Assembly: GCA_007132635.1 (NCBI GenBank) | Contig: SLOG01000206.1 | Coordinates: 1-12,737 of the forward strand | Length of the DNA: 12,737 nucleotides | Source: Limnochordia bacterium | Lineage (GTDB): Bacteria; Bacillota; Limnochordia; Darwinibacteriales; SLO01 | Direction of reading: 5' to 3' | Part shown: positions 1-6,880 of the stretch, in pieces | How the letters are laid out: each line of letters starts with the position of its first letter | Position numbering within the stretch: the first letter of the stretch is position 1 | Notes under the pieces: model-generated | Seen by the model: only the letters and a program-made list of their open reading frames with translations | Database searches by the model: none | Told to the model about the DNA's origin: nothing | Translations under genes and position numbers: made by a program

Positions 1-21
1 CGGGAGAGGAATGGTGATTCG

Positions 22-1230
22 GTGAAACGAAAAATGATTGGTCTTTTTGTGGGCATCATGATGCTCGTCGTGGTGTTTTCCGCTGTGGGAATAGTCATGA
101 ACCATGTGAGCGCCGGCAGCGAAGAAGCGGAATGGCAGCAGGCTAGCACGGTGATGGAAATCATCGCCATCGCACGCACCCGCTACTACCAGCCGGTGCA
201 TGTATTTGATCTTATACGGAGTTATGTGAAACATGGTACAATCAATGGTATGCTTGCAGAGGCCTTGGACGATCCCTATTCTCGTTTCATGGACCCCTAT
301 TCGTTCGAGATGATGATGACCCGTACAGAAGGCAAATTCGGCGGTATTGGTATCATGGTAGGTATGCGCGACGACCAGATCACGATTATTGCTCCTATCA
401 AAGGGACTCCCGGTGAGGCTGCCGGCCTACGGGGCGGCGACAAGATCGTTGGTATCGACGGCAAGCCAACGACGTATATGTCCATGGATGAAGCTGTCAG
501 TCTCATGCGAGGCGACCCCGATACCGACGTCACGTTGACAATTCGTCGGGATGAAGACGAGTTTGACGTGCCGATTGTGCGGGATATTATAAACGTAGAA
601 TCGGTGACAGAAGCCAAGCTGCTCGACCATCAGATCGGGTATATCGAAATGTCGAACTTCTCGGACCGTACGGCATCGGAGATACGAGAAGCCCTAGATT
701 CCCTGGAAGAACAGGGGATGAAGGCGCTGATTCTGGATCTTCGTTTTAATCCCGGCGGCACATTATCCGCTGCACTTGAGGTTGCGAACGAGTTTATCTC
801 CGAAGGTCCGCTGCTCTTTGTTGAAGACCGCGATGGGCGGCGCGAGTCCTATGATGCCTCCGAAGACGGGACGCGCACTCCGCTCCCCATGGTTGTCTTG
901 ATCAACGGCGGTAGTGCGAGTGCATCGGAGATAGTGGCTGGCGCGCTGCGGGATACGAAGTTGGCGACACTGGTTGGGACAAAGACCTTTGGCAAAGGAT
1001 TGATTCAGTCGGTGCATCCGCTGCGGGACGGCAGTGCGCTGACTTTGACAGAACAGGTGTATCTGACGGCTGGCGGCCATAACATTGACAAGGAAGGCAT
1101 CATTCCGGATGTGATCGTGGAGATCGATGAAGACGAAGAGGTTGACCTCTATCTGAACGAGACAGATGTGCCGGACGTCCAGCTGGACACAGCAGTTGAA
1201 CTGCTCTTGGGTCAGTTATCCAGCGAGTAG
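22..1230 (+). CDS. S41-family carboxyl-terminal processing protease (CtpA/CtpB type)
   Basis: 402-residue secreted or membrane-anchored serine protease of the tail-specific (C-terminal processing) family, which trims envelope proteins outside the cytoplasmic membrane. A basic N-terminus and a hydrophobic stretch at about residues 5-27 form a signal peptide or anchor. A PDZ domain spans about 100-185 (GIGIMVG, then AAGLRGGDKIVGIDG). The S41 core follows, with the NPGG turn at 244-247. By spacing to Bacillus CtpB, the catalytic set is Ser300 (in GGSASASE), Lys325 (in KTFGKG) and Gln329. Start GTG follows GAGAGGA (4-10) at an 11-base spacing; the frame stays open to the window edge, so a longer start cannot be excluded. 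The GTG overlaps a TGA at 23-25 in another frame, possibly the end of an upstream gene, which in Firmicutes is often an FtsX or M23 peptidase gene. Stop is TAG. Family is certain; substrate is unknown. Confidence 0.93.
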   Translation: MKRKMIGLFVGIMMLVVVFSAVGIVMNHVSAGSEEAEWQQASTVMEIIAIARTRYYQPVHVFDLIRSYVKHGTINGMLAEALDDPYSRFMDPYSFEMMMTRTEGKFGGIGIMVGMRDDQITIIAPIKGTPGEAAGLRGGDKIVGIDGKPTTYMSMDEAVSLMRGDPDTDVTLTIRRDEDEFDVPIVRDIINVESVTEAKLLDHQIGYIEMSNFSDRTASEIREALDSLEEQGMKALILDLRFNPGGTLSAALEVANEFISEGPLLFVEDRDGRRESYDASEDGTRTPLPMVVLINGGSASASEIVAGALRDTKLATLVGTKTFGKGLIQSVHPLRDGSALTLTEQVYLTAGGHNIDKEGIIPDVIVEIDEDEEVDLYLNETDVPDVQLDTAVELLLGQLSSE

Positions 1231-1236
1231 AGCTGC

Positions 1237-1264
1237 CCCCGGGGACTTCCCGGGGTTTCTTTCT
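1237..1264 (+). terminator. Hairpin with T-rich tail between the S41 and PDZ genes
   Basis: A perfect 7-bp stem, CCCCGGG (1237-1243) with CCCGGGG (1249-1255) and a 5-base loop, is followed by TTTCTTTCT. It starts 6 bases after the protease stop. It resembles a Rho-independent terminator, although the T-tract is interrupted by C. Because the next gene starts only 18 bases later on the same strand, it may be a partial terminator that lowers downstream expression rather than an operon end. Confidence 0.6.
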
Positions 1265-1281
1265 GACCAGCAGGAAACGAG

Positions 1282-2547
1282 GTGACCTTGTTGTTGGATG
1301 TTTGGGAACTTTGGTTGATGATCTTCCGCGCGATTCCCATTTTGTTTTCCGATGTACGCTACCTGCTCATCCTGTTATTTATCTTACTGATGGTCAATAA
1401 CCAGTACCGCAAGGTACATGCTCTAGAGGCGAGTATGTTTCAACTGCAGCGCGGCGCGCCGTGGCGGGATACGCTGCAGAGTTTCGGATATGGCTTGATC
1501 GGAGGGCTGCTAGCATCTGTTGCCTTCTTGTTTTTGGGTGTATCGTTATCGCAGACAGGGATTCTTTACCTGTGGGGTACAGCGGCGGCTCTCCTTCTGG
1601 TGCATCCCCGGTTTATGTGCTTTGCGTACGCTGGCGGAATAGTCAGCCTGGTATCGCTGGTGTTCGGAGCGCCGCAGATTCATGTGCCTGCTGTGATGGC
1701 TCTAGTTGCCCTGCTTCACATGGTGGAGGCCGTCTTGATCTGGATGCACGGCGGTCAGCGGCCAACTCCCATTTATCTGAAGCACGATTCCGGTGGCGTG
1801 GTGGGTGGTTTTAGTTTGCAGCGGGTGTGGCCGCTGCCTTTTGTGGCCCTAATCGGCATGGTCTTCGCCGATGCGAGTATCGGTTTTGAGACGATGGCGA
1901 TGCCCGATTGGTGGCCGTTGATCCAACCAACCACCCCTGTGCCGATGGAGCATTCCATGATCTATCTAACGTTCCCCGTCATAGCCGCTTTGGGTTATAG
2001 TGATGTGGCTGTGACAAGCAGTCCGCAAACTAAGGCGCGTGCTTCGGCGGCTCTCCTTTTTGCCTTTAGTGTGGGTCTCTTGTCGCTTGCTATTGCATCC
2101 ATGTATGTGTCGCTGGCCGCGTGGGCTGCCGCGCTGTTCTCTCCTCTTGCCCACGAGTGGGTGATCCATAAGGGGCAGAAGCGAGAACGCGAAGGGGTGC
2201 CGCTGTTTACGCTGGACGAAGGCGTCATGGTGTTGGATGTCCGGCCGCACTCTCCGGCTGAAGCCATGGGCTTGCGGATGGGTGACATCATTACTTCGGT
2301 AAACGACCGGCCGGTCGCGACTCCCAAAGCTCTGATGGGCGAAATGCAGCCGTGGCTGGTGAACCCAGATTTCCATGTAAAGAACGTCTTGGAAGGCATG
2401 GCGGCGCGGACCGTCTCGTACCGGGGAACTATCCCTCCCATCGGCATCATTCTCGCTCCGCACCGCGGTCAGGGTGTTTTCATGGAGTTCCGCGACGGTC
2501 TAATTCCTAGTTGGATACGTCGACTATTTGCGAGGAGGACACCGTGA
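1282..2547 (+). CDS. Multi-pass membrane protein with C-terminal PDZ domain (MinJ-like layout)
   Basis: 421 residues. Several hydrophobic segments cover about 9-37, 66-88, 92-107, 110-130, 134-155, 183-198, 225-243 and 255-288. A PDZ domain follows at about 310-392, with a PDZ core of the type SPAEAMGLRMGDIITSVND. The conserved-looking motif GGFSLQRVWPLP lies at about 175-186. This is the layout of Bacillus MinJ, a topological adaptor of the division-site system, and minJ also sits beside ctpB in Bacillus. Equivalence in function is inference; sequence identity was not tested. Start GTG is preceded by AGGA at 1272-1275 with good spacing. Its TGA stop lies 1 base before the ATG of the next gene, suggesting translational coupling. 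The PDZ domain on this strongly hydrophobic protein implies a peptide- or partner-binding scaffold, perhaps linked to the neighbouring protease. Confidence 0.8.
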   Translation: MTLLLDVWELWLMIFRAIPILFSDVRYLLILLFILLMVNNQYRKVHALEASMFQLQRGAPWRDTLQSFGYGLIGGLLASVAFLFLGVSLSQTGILYLWGTAAALLLVHPRFMCFAYAGGIVSLVSLVFGAPQIHVPAVMALVALLHMVEAVLIWMHGGQRPTPIYLKHDSGGVVGGFSLQRVWPLPFVALIGMVFADASIGFETMAMPDWWPLIQPTTPVPMEHSMIYLTFPVIAALGYSDVAVTSSPQTKARASAALLFAFSVGLLSLAIASMYVSLAAWAAALFSPLAHEWVIHKGQKREREGVPLFTLDEGVMVLDVRPHSPAEAMGLRMGDIITSVNDRPVATPKALMGEMQPWLVNPDFHVKNVLEGMAARTVSYRGTIPPIGIILAPHRGQGVFMEFRDGLIPSWIRRLFARRTP

Positions 2548-2548
2548 T

Positions 2549-3817
2549 ATGCGGCTGAAGCGGACGTCTCGGTTTTCATTGTACCTCCCTCTTATCGCGG
2601 CTGCGGCAGCCGGGGTGCTGCTGATACTCTGGAGTCCTTGGTCCGGTGAGCCGAAAGAAGTGTCGGCGTTGGTTGTCAACGGCGGGCTTAAGGACCACCC
2701 GTTTGCTATGCGCGATTTCTGGCACAGCCAAGACTATCGTGTCTTGGCTTCCGATCCGTCGCTGGAACACTGGGAAGATATGCTCGGTGACCAGTGGGTT
2801 CAGTGGAGCACGGACATTGTCGACATAGCCTTGATTCCGTTGGCGTTTGATCATGATTTTCCGGCGGCAGTAGCAGAACTCGTCGACAGCATGACTGAAC
2901 AGGGGTTTCGCGTGCAGCTCTCTGCTGGCGATGATGGCTACACCGTGACAGCTCATTCGCAGGTTCCGGGGATGGCAGCGGAAGTCACGACCGGGGTGTG
3001 GAACTTTTCGCTGGTGACCGCAGGTAGTTTTGGTGAACGAGATCTGCGCATGAGCCCGCCAGATGCTGGTGATGAAGTGCTGCTGGCTGTGGTGATTGAC
3101 GATTGGGGCTACCCATCCATGGCGGTGGACATGCTGCTGGAGTTTCCCCTTCCCCTGACACAGGCGATTTTGCCCTACCTCCCTCTGTCAAGCCGGGTGG
3201 CCTTGGAGGCGCCGGAGCGCGGCCATGAGATCATCCTGCATCAGCCGATGGAACCGTTTAACACTTCCATGGACATGGGTCCTGGCGGGATAACGGTCGG
3301 TATGCAGGCTGAGGCGATCCGACAGCAGCTGCAGAATAACGTCGACCATCTGCCGGGCGTCGTGGGCCTGAACAACCATATGGGTTCGAAGGTCACGAGC
3401 GATCACAGGACTATGGAAGCAGTCTTCACGGTCCTGCAGGACATGGATCTGTTTTTCCTCGACAGTAAAACGACGCCAAACACGGTGACCCGCCAGGTTG
3501 CCGGCCAGATACCGGTTCCTTTTGCCGAAAACCGACTGTTTCTAGATAACGAAAACGACGCAGGCTATATTCGAGGCCAGATACAGGAGGCCATTGAACT
3601 GACGCAGAGCCGCGGGGCGGCGGTCGTTATCGGTCATGTACGGCCGCGCACGGCAAAGGCTTTATGGGACATGCTGCCAGTGGTTTTGGAGACGAACGTG
3701 CGTTTCGTGCATCTGTCGGAGGTGCTCAAGTATCCGGAAGGAGTCGTGCCGCCCGAACCGGACGATGAGATCGAAATGTACCACGCAGCGAAAACGGAGC
3801 ACGAAGCCAGCTATTAG
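2549..3817 (+). CDS. Divergent polysaccharide deacetylase family protein, membrane anchored
   Basis: 422 residues. An N-terminal transmembrane anchor spans about residues 11-29, and a low-similarity extracytoplasmic segment runs to about 175. The divergent polysaccharide deacetylase domain (YibQ-like, PF04748 type) spans about 178-395. Its conserved motifs are visible: VVIDDWG at 181-187, LHQPMEP at 230-236, NNHMGS at 275-280, FLDSKT at 303-308 and GHVRP at 362-366. The family adopts the NodB-like fold and is thought to act on cell-envelope polysaccharide; its substrate is not established. The start is set at ATG 2549, which has GAGGAGG at 2532-2538 at a 10-base spacing. An in-frame TTG at 2528 is unlikely because the ribosome-binding site would lie inside the coding region. 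Stop is TAG, with an in-frame TGA 15 bases later. It fits the upstream envelope genes and may also carry a regulatory site for uvrB near its 3' end. Confidence 0.9.
   Translation: MRLKRTSRFSLYLPLIAAAAAGVLLILWSPWSGEPKEVSALVVNGGLKDHPFAMRDFWHSQDYRVLASDPSLEHWEDMLGDQWVQWSTDIVDIALIPLAFDHDFPAAVAELVDSMTEQGFRVQLSAGDDGYTVTAHSQVPGMAAEVTTGVWNFSLVTAGSFGERDLRMSPPDAGDEVLLAVVIDDWGYPSMAVDMLLEFPLPLTQAILPYLPLSSRVALEAPERGHEIILHQPMEPFNTSMDMGPGGITVGMQAEAIRQQLQNNVDHLPGVVGLNNHMGSKVTSDHRTMEAVFTVLQDMDLFFLDSKTTPNTVTRQVAGQIPVPFAENRLFLDNENDAGYIRGQIQEAIELTQSRGAAVVIGHVRPRTAKALWDMLPVVLETNVRFVHLSEVLKYPEGVVPPEPDDEIEMYHAAKTEHEASY
3693..3706 (+). promoter_or_regulatory. Candidate LexA (SOS) box upstream of uvrB
   Basis: The 14 bases CGAACGTGCGTTTC match the Gram-positive LexA consensus CGAACRNRYGTTYG at 13 of 14 positions. 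The site lies inside the 3' end of the deacetylase gene, about 150 bases before the uvrB start. Firmicutes uvrBA operons are often under LexA control. Against it: no convincing -35/-10 pair was found beside it, and an equally good match occurs by chance inside uvrB at 5189-5202. Confidence 0.25.
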
Positions 3818-3854
3818 AGAAATTCCAGGAGTTGAATTGAGGGGGTGCCATCCT

Positions 3855-5858
3855 ATGTCAGGCAAACCACTGCGGGTGGTATCGGCTTATCAACCCGCCG
3901 GCGACCAGCCCAAGGCCATCGATGAACTGGTTTTGGGCATTGAACGCGGCCTGCAGGGCCAGACCCTGCTTGGCGTCACCGGTTCGGGCAAGACCTATAC
4001 AATGGCCAAGGTGGTCGAACGCGTTCAAAAACCGACCCTTGTTATCGCCCATAACAAGACCCTGGCTGCTCAGCTCTGCAACGAATTCCGGGAGTTCTTT
4101 CCCGACAATGCCGTTCACTACTTTGTAAGCTACTATGACTACTACCAGCCGGAAGCTTATGTGCCTCAGAGCGACACGTATATTGAAAAGGATGCTTCCA
4201 TAAACGATGAGATTGACCGGCTGCGCCATGCTGCCACCAGTGCACTGTTTGAACGCCGGGATGTGATCATCGTGGCCAGTGTGTCGTGCATCTACGGCCT
4301 CGGTTCGCCAGAGGAATACCTTAGTATGACACTGTCCCTGGAGAACGGGGAGTTTCGCGACAGGGACCACATCCTGCGGCGCTTGGTCGGGCTGCAGTAT
4401 GCTCGTAACGATGTCGGGTTTCGCCGCGGGACCTTTCGCGTACGGGGGGATGTGATCGAGATCATCCCAGCGTACCACGAAAACGTCATACGTATTGAGC
4501 TGTTCGGCGATGAAGTGGAACGGATTCTCGAACTGGATGCCTTGACGGGAGAAGTCTTGGATGAAGTGGAGCAGGTGAAGATTTTCCCGGCCAGTCACTT
4601 CGTGACCAGTGACGAGAAGCTTAAACGCGCGATTACCACCATCGAAGCGGAGCTGGATGCGCGCTTGGCCGAGCTCAAAGCCCAGGACAAGCTCTTAGAG
4701 GCTCAGCGGCTCGAGCAACGGACTCGCTATGACCTGGAGATGCTCCAGGAGATGGGATTCTGCCAGGGTATCGAAAACTATTCCCGTCATCTCACGGGGC
4801 GTGCTGCAGGGGATACGCCTTCCACACTGCTGGATTACTTTCCGAAGGACTATTTACTGATTGTTGATGAGTCGCACGTGACCCTGCCGCAGGTGCGCGG
4901 CATGTACTTTGGCGACCGCTCACGCAAAGAAACGCTGGTGAATTACGGGTTCCGCCTTCCATCGGCCCTTGATAACCGTCCGCTGACGTTTGCCGAATTC
5001 GAGCGCCACATCCATCAGGTTGTGTTTGTTTCGGCGACTCCGGGCCCCTATGAGGAGGAGCATGAACAGCAGCGCGTCGAACAGATCATCCGACCGACAG
5101 GTTTGGTGGATCCTCAGGTCTTGGTGCGGCCGGTCGAAGGTCAGATCGACGATCTCATCGGCGAGATTCACACGGTAGTGGCGCGTAGCGAACGCGTGTT
5201 GGTTACAACGCTGACCAAGAAAATGGCCGAGGATTTGACGGACTATCTGGAAGAAGTGGGGATCCGTGTTCGCTATCTTCATTCGGATATCGACACACTC
5301 GAACGCATTGAGATTCTGCGGGATCTGCGCAGCGGGGTGTTTGACGTACTAGTCGGGATTAACCTTCTGCGTGAAGGTCTGGATCTGCCGGAAGTGTCCT
5401 TGGTCGCAATTCTGGATGCAGACAAGGAGGGCTTTTTGCGGTCGGAGACCTCCCTGATTCAGACGACTGGCCGTGCGGCTCGCAATGTGGAAGGCACGGT
5501 CATCATGTATGCGGATACGATAACAGGATCGATGCGGCGGGCTATTGACGAGACCAACCGGCGCCGCGAGATCCAGGTGGCCTTCAATGAACAGCACGGT
5601 ATTACGCCGATGTCCATTAAGAAGGAGATTCGGGACATCGTGCAGGCGTCCCGTGCTGCCGAAGAACGAGAAGCGTATGAGATCCAAGCCGTCCGCGCCC
5701 AGCGCACGGCATCCATGGAACCTAAGGAAATCGCTCAGCATATCAAAGAGCTAGAGACAGAGATGTTTGACGCCGCGCAGGAATTGGACTTTGAGCGAGC
5801 TGCTGAGCTGCGGGATGAGATCAACAGTCTGCGAAAGGAAATGGGGATGACGGTTTGA
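3855..5858 (+). CDS. uvrB: Excinuclease ABC subunit B, UvrB
   Basis: 667 residues, the usual length. UvrB is the cytoplasmic damage-verifying helicase-like subunit of nucleotide excision repair; it is loaded onto DNA by UvrA and then recruits UvrC. Visible features in order: Walker A GVTGSGKT at 40-47; the tyrosine-rich beta-hairpin that threads DNA (YYDYYQPEAYVP, from 93); Walker B-type DESH at 338-341; the SATPGPYE motif; helicase motif VI QTTGRAARN at 536-544 with its two arginines; and the C-terminal UVR domain at about 630-662 (LDFERAAELRDEI), which contacts UvrC. The start is ATG 3855, preceded by GAGGGGG at 3839-3845; the reading frame stays open further upstream, but that part lies inside the deacetylase gene in another frame. 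The stop TGA overlaps the TTG start of uvrA (TTGA), so the two are translationally coupled. Confidence 0.98.
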   Translation: MSGKPLRVVSAYQPAGDQPKAIDELVLGIERGLQGQTLLGVTGSGKTYTMAKVVERVQKPTLVIAHNKTLAAQLCNEFREFFPDNAVHYFVSYYDYYQPEAYVPQSDTYIEKDASINDEIDRLRHAATSALFERRDVIIVASVSCIYGLGSPEEYLSMTLSLENGEFRDRDHILRRLVGLQYARNDVGFRRGTFRVRGDVIEIIPAYHENVIRIELFGDEVERILELDALTGEVLDEVEQVKIFPASHFVTSDEKLKRAITTIEAELDARLAELKAQDKLLEAQRLEQRTRYDLEMLQEMGFCQGIENYSRHLTGRAAGDTPSTLLDYFPKDYLLIVDESHVTLPQVRGMYFGDRSRKETLVNYGFRLPSALDNRPLTFAEFERHIHQVVFVSATPGPYEEEHEQQRVEQIIRPTGLVDPQVLVRPVEGQIDDLIGEIHTVVARSERVLVTTLTKKMAEDLTDYLEEVGIRVRYLHSDIDTLERIEILRDLRSGVFDVLVGINLLREGLDLPEVSLVAILDADKEGFLRSETSLIQTTGRAARNVEGTVIMYADTITGSMRRAIDETNRRREIQVAFNEQHGITPMSIKKEIRDIVQASRAAEEREAYEIQAVRAQRTASMEPKEIAQHIKELETEMFDAAQELDFERAAELRDEINSLRKEMGMTV

Positions 5859-6880
5859 GTAAGGACCGCTTGATCATCAAGGGTGCAAGACAGCATAATC
5901 TAAAAAACATCGATGTCGAGATTCCCCGGGATAAGCTTGTGGTTTTGACGGGCTTATCCGGTTCGGGGAAATCGTCGTTGGCTTTCGATACGATCTATGC
6001 GGAAGGACAGCGGCGCTATGTTGAGTCTCTATCTTCGTATGCACGGCAGTTTTTAGGCCAGATGGACAAACCAGATGTCGACTTCATCGAAGGACTGTCA
6101 CCGGCCATATCCATCGATCAGAAGACCACCAGCCGCAACCCGCGCTCTACCGTGGGGACGGTCACCGAGATCTATGACTACCTGCGGCTGCTGTACGCGC
6201 GCATCGGCAAACCCCACTGCCCGAAGTGCGGCAAGCCCATTAACCAGCAAAGCATTCAGCAGATCGTAGACCAGATATTGGCATTGCCGGAACGGACGCG
6301 GCTGCAGATTCTCGCGCCAGTTGTCAGCGGCCGGAAAGGTGAACACAAGAAGGTCTTAGAGGAGATCCGCAAAGAAGGTTTTGTCCGGGTGAGGGTCGAC
6401 GGCGAGATGGCGGAAGTCACAGATGATTTCGCTTTAGATAAGCAGAAGAAGCATACCATTGAAATCGTCGTTGATCGCATTGTGCTGCGGGACAACGTGC
6501 GAGGCCGTCTGTCGGACTCGGTGGAGACGGCGTTGGCCCGAGGCGACGGTATCGTGATCGTTGATGTTGTGGACGAACAGGAACTGCTGTTCAGTGAGAA
6601 GTTTGCGTGCATCGAGTGCGGTGTGTCGATGGAGGAACTGACTCCCCGCATGTTTTCTTTCAACAGCCCGTTTGGGGCGTGCCCGACTTGTGATGGGTTG
6701 GGGCATCGTATGGAGATCGACCCGGAGCTCGTCGTGAATCCACAGTTGTCGTTGGCAGAAGGAGGGCTGCTGCCTTGGCGCAACAGCGGCAGCCGCTGGT
6801 TGGCCGCGATTCTCGATGCGGTGTGCAGCCGCCACGAGATTGACCCAAATATACCTTTGGGTGAACTGCCTGGGGAGTAG
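5855..6880 (+). CDS. uvrA: UvrA, N-terminal part ending at an in-frame TAG
   Basis: Codons 1-341 of UvrA, the damage-sensing ABC-type ATPase of nucleotide excision repair. Visible: first Walker A GLSGSGKS at 33-40; the GQRRYVESLSSYARQFLG block at 51-68; cysteine pairs C122/C125, C252/C255 and C276/C279 for zinc; and the UvrB-binding region between about 130 and 245. Start is TTG, overlapping the uvrB stop, with GGGGA at 5843-5847 as ribosome-binding site; no in-frame ATG is available nearby. The frame stops at TAG 6878-6880, in the DNA-binding insertion domain, just before a conserved-looking LLYG motif. This part alone lacks the signature motif and Walker B of the first ATPase site and all of the second, so on its own it could not be a working UvrA. 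It continues in the same frame immediately after the TAG. Confidence 0.93.
   Translation: MSKDRLIIKGARQHNLKNIDVEIPRDKLVVLTGLSGSGKSSLAFDTIYAEGQRRYVESLSSYARQFLGQMDKPDVDFIEGLSPAISIDQKTTSRNPRSTVGTVTEIYDYLRLLYARIGKPHCPKCGKPINQQSIQQIVDQILALPERTRLQILAPVVSGRKGEHKKVLEEIRKEGFVRVRVDGEMAEVTDDFALDKQKKHTIEIVVDRIVLRDNVRGRLSDSVETALARGDGIVIVDVVDEQELLFSEKFACIECGVSMEELTPRMFSFNSPFGACPTCDGLGHRMEIDPELVVNPQLSLAEGGLLPWRNSGSRWLAAILDAVCSRHEIDPNIPLGELPGE
6878..6880 (+). other. uvrA: In-frame TAG codon interrupting uvrA (codon 342)
   Basis: The codons read GGG GAG TAG TTG GGT. The frame before and after is identical, so there is no insertion or deletion. 341 codons before and 607 after, plus the TAG itself, add to 949, a normal UvrA length. 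The surrounding residues (LPGE, then LGILLYG) line up with the family pattern of LP-E-E followed by a variable stretch and LLYG. One base change would give CAG (Gln), TGG (Trp), GAG, AAG, TCG, TTG or TAT/TAC. Nonsense mutation, base-call error, readthrough or recoding, and split-gene restart are all still possible. Confidence 0.97.

Noticed and set aside
1..25. Possible 3' end of an upstream gene
   Set aside because: Stops occur at 15-17 and 23-25 in the two other frames, but only a handful of codons are visible, too few to support a call.
3636..3854. 73-codon N-terminal extension of UvrB
   Set aside because: The extension is Arg/Cys-rich, unlike any UvrB, and lies in the deacetylase gene in another frame; ATG 3855 gives the standard UvrB N-terminus with a ribosome-binding site.
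3858..4598. Minus-strand open frame of 246 codons opposite uvrB
   Set aside because: Antisense to the conserved UvrB N-terminal part, with no domain-like sequence.
5189..5202. Second LexA-like match (CGAACGCGTGTTGG)
   Set aside because: It is deep inside the uvrB coding region with no promoter role likely; treated as a chance match and as a caution for the site at 3693.
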